From Lachnospiraceae bacterium (GTDB taxonomy: Bacteria > Bacillota > Clostridia > Lachnospirales > Lachnospiraceae), in assembly GCA_017964745.1 (NCBI GenBank), contig JAGCRJ010000247.1, forward strand, positions 1 to 6,455: a DNA stretch of 6,455 nt. The letters run 5' to 3'. Positions within the stretch are counted from its first letter, which is position 1. Each line of letters starts with the position of its first letter. Below are positions 5,001 through 6,455 of this stretch, one piece after another. Under the pieces are notes generated by a model. The model saw only the letters and a program-made list of their open reading frames with translations, was not told where the DNA came from and did not search any database. A program made the position numbers and the translations under genes.

Positions 5001-6455
5001 ACCTGAACCTGTTATACCGCGATAGGGAATGGGGTTCTGCAAGTCCTTACAAAGACTGGCTCTCCATTACCAAAGACCTCGGATTAAAATCTCTTTTCAA
5101 AGCCGCCGAATCGGATGACAGCGTGCGTACCAAAAACGGTGCGACAGCTCCGGGAGATCCGTATCTCGGACAGGCTGTGAAGAGAGTAATGGCAGTTCCG
5201 CTCAAAACTGCGGATGAAATTAAGTACAGACAGGACATCCTCAAGGACTGCATCACGAAGCAGGGCATGGTCAGGGATCTGTACCGCATTGCATCCGAAG
5301 TTCTTGCGGAGTGGGACAAGCTCGGAAGGAAGAACAACGGCACCGGTGAAGTCGGTACCAAGGGAAAGCTGATAACCGACATCAAGGTGCTCAAGATCCT
5401 TGTCGACGGAATGAGGGATGTCAGGGAAGCTGTCAAAATGAATGCCGCCGGATTTGAGTCCGAAGGCTTTACTTCACTGTACAACAGATTGGAAGAAGAG
5501 TTTTCCGATGAAAGGAGAACAAACCTTTATATAGTTCTGGACAGCATGTCTTTCTTTTCCGATATATATGAAAAGGAAAGAAAAAGGAATGAGTATCTGG
5601 TAAGGACTCCGAAGATGCGCCTTGAGTGCGGACTGAGCAACGGCCTTAAGGTCGGTGATTTCAAGATAGACAGTCTGCAGTCGAAAGCTGTCGAATATGA
5701 CAGGCAGTTCGGTGTGGGCAACAAAGTGCTCGACAGGATCACTTCTTTATCACCGGGAGTCATCTCACTCAGGAATGATCAGGCTCTCAAGGTTGATGCG
5801 GAGAAGCTTGAGTTTGCAGTGGTTTCATATGTTTATTCCTACTGCACCGATCTGGTTGCGGATTTTGGTTCGTTTTTTGACCAGCTTCATTACCAGATGG
5901 GTTTTTATCTCGGGGTCATCAATATAAGATCACGCATGACCAGATACGGCATAGATTACTGCTATCCCGAGGTTGATGACGAAGACCGCCTGCGTTACGA
6001 AAACCTAAGGGAGCTGATCCTTTCTTTTGATATCTGCGGCAGGGCCGTGGGAAATACCGGCAGACTGGATGATAAGCAGCTCGTTGTCATCACGGGCGCT
6101 AACCAGGGCGGTAAGTCCACTTTCTTACGGAGCCTCGGAGTAGCGCAGGTAATGATGCAGTGCGGGATTATGGTTCCCGCAGCGAAGTTCAGAAGCTCCG
6201 TCCGCACATCCATTTACACCCACTTTACGAGACGTGAGGAGTCCGCGATGAACAGCGGAAGACTTGATGAAGAGCTTCGCAGGATGGACAGGATAGTAAG
6301 CGGTCTTGAAAAGGGATCATTAGTCCTGCTCAACGAATCATTTGCTACGACCACCGAAAAGGACGGATCAGCGATAGCTTACGGTATTGTGAAGGCGCTT
6401 AAAGAAGCCGGAGTTAAGGTGTATACGGTAACTCATCTTCTTTCTTTTGCGCAGC
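4997..6455 (+). CDS. MutS-like ATPase, second of a tandem pair; 3' end missing
   Basis: The frame from ATG 4997 is open to the right edge, giving 486 residues and lacking the C-terminus. The start is set by AAGGAG eight bases upstream and a four-base ATGA overlap with the previous gene. The N-terminal part (about 1-120) includes LLYRDREW (5-12), KDLGLKSLF (26-34) and a stretch around VPLKTADEIKYRQDILKDC (67-85) that resembles the start of the MutS core domain. The mismatch-recognition domain is absent. The ATPase motifs are Walker A TGANQGGKST (366-375), REESAMNSG (413-421) in the serine-loop region, Walker B VLLNESF (443-449) with Asn446-Glu447, and a switch-like His480 in VTHL. Asn in place of the usual Walker B Asp is shared with its neighbour. 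From memory, NESFA is a hallmark of a broad family of MutS-related proteins of unknown role. A heterodimer with the upstream product is inferred. Involvement in DNA repair, recombination control or another nucleic-acid process cannot be decided here. Confidence 0.87.
   Translation, partial: MNLNLLYRDREWGSASPYKDWLSITKDLGLKSLFKAAESDDSVRTKNGATAPGDPYLGQAVKRVMAVPLKTADEIKYRQDILKDCITKQGMVRDLYRIASEVLAEWDKLGRKNNGTGEVGTKGKLITDIKVLKILVDGMRDVREAVKMNAAGFESEGFTSLYNRLEEEFSDERRTNLYIVLDSMSFFSDIYEKERKRNEYLVRTPKMRLECGLSNGLKVGDFKIDSLQSKAVEYDRQFGVGNKVLDRITSLSPGVISLRNDQALKVDAEKLEFAVVSYVYSYCTDLVADFGSFFDQLHYQMGFYLGVINIRSRMTRYGIDYCYPEVDDEDRLRYENLRELILSFDICGRAVGNTGRLDDKQLVVITGANQGGKSTFLRSLGVAQVMMQCGIMVPAAKFRSSVRTSIYTHFTRREESAMNSGRLDEELRRMDRIVSGLEKGSLVLLNESFATTTEKDGSAIAYGIVKALKEAGVKVYTVTHLLSFAQ

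Noticed and set aside
5047..5484. Minus-strand open frame of 145 codons inside the second MutS-like gene
   Set aside because: It is serine/leucine-rich shadow coding opposite a clear MutS-family protein frame that continues to the window edge.
3504..6455. Calling the MutS-like pair canonical mutS/mutS2 repair genes
   Set aside because: The mismatch-recognition domain is absent, no Smr nuclease domain of MutS2 is seen in the complete first protein, and Walker B departs from the MutS consensus.

Overview
The window looks like a piece of a chromosome from a low-to-mid GC anaerobic Clostridia-type Firmicute, perhaps a gut or rumen Lachnospiraceae/Oscillospiraceae relative. This rests on the protein families, the strong TAAGGAGG-type ribosome binding site, the heavy use of AGA/AGG arginine and GGA glycine codons, and tight same-strand gene packing. 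The genus cannot be fixed from the sequence alone. All five genes read on the plus strand, and both window edges cut a gene.

Region 1 (1-1640) is a two-gene metabolic unit. It holds the 3' nine-tenths of a phenylacetate-CoA ligase family enzyme (paaK) and, 15 bases later, a small tandem-ACT-domain protein behind a near-perfect Shine-Dalgarno. This pair usually sits beside indolepyruvate ferredoxin oxidoreductase genes, which would lie upstream of the window. The likely theme is arylacetate/aryl-CoA interconversion in aromatic amino acid metabolism, with the ACT protein as an amino acid sensor.

Region 2 (1641-1740) is the only real intergenic stretch. It carries two small hairpin elements in tandem, spaced 33 bases apart. 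Their stems differ, but the same 11-base core GGAACCGTCCC lies in each loop. No convincing promoter or intrinsic terminator was found for the plus strand.

Region 3 (1741-6455) is a three-gene operon: an ABC exporter half-transporter of the TM288/LSQGQ type without its usual adjacent partner, followed by two MutS-like ATPases. The second MutS-like gene overlaps the first by four bases (ATGA). Both MutS-like proteins lack the mismatch-recognition domain of true MutS, and both carry Asn-Glu instead of Asp-Glu at Walker B. They look like the two halves of a functionally uncharacterised MutS-like heterodimer, and this is the most interesting coding content here. The second MutS-like gene runs off the right edge.
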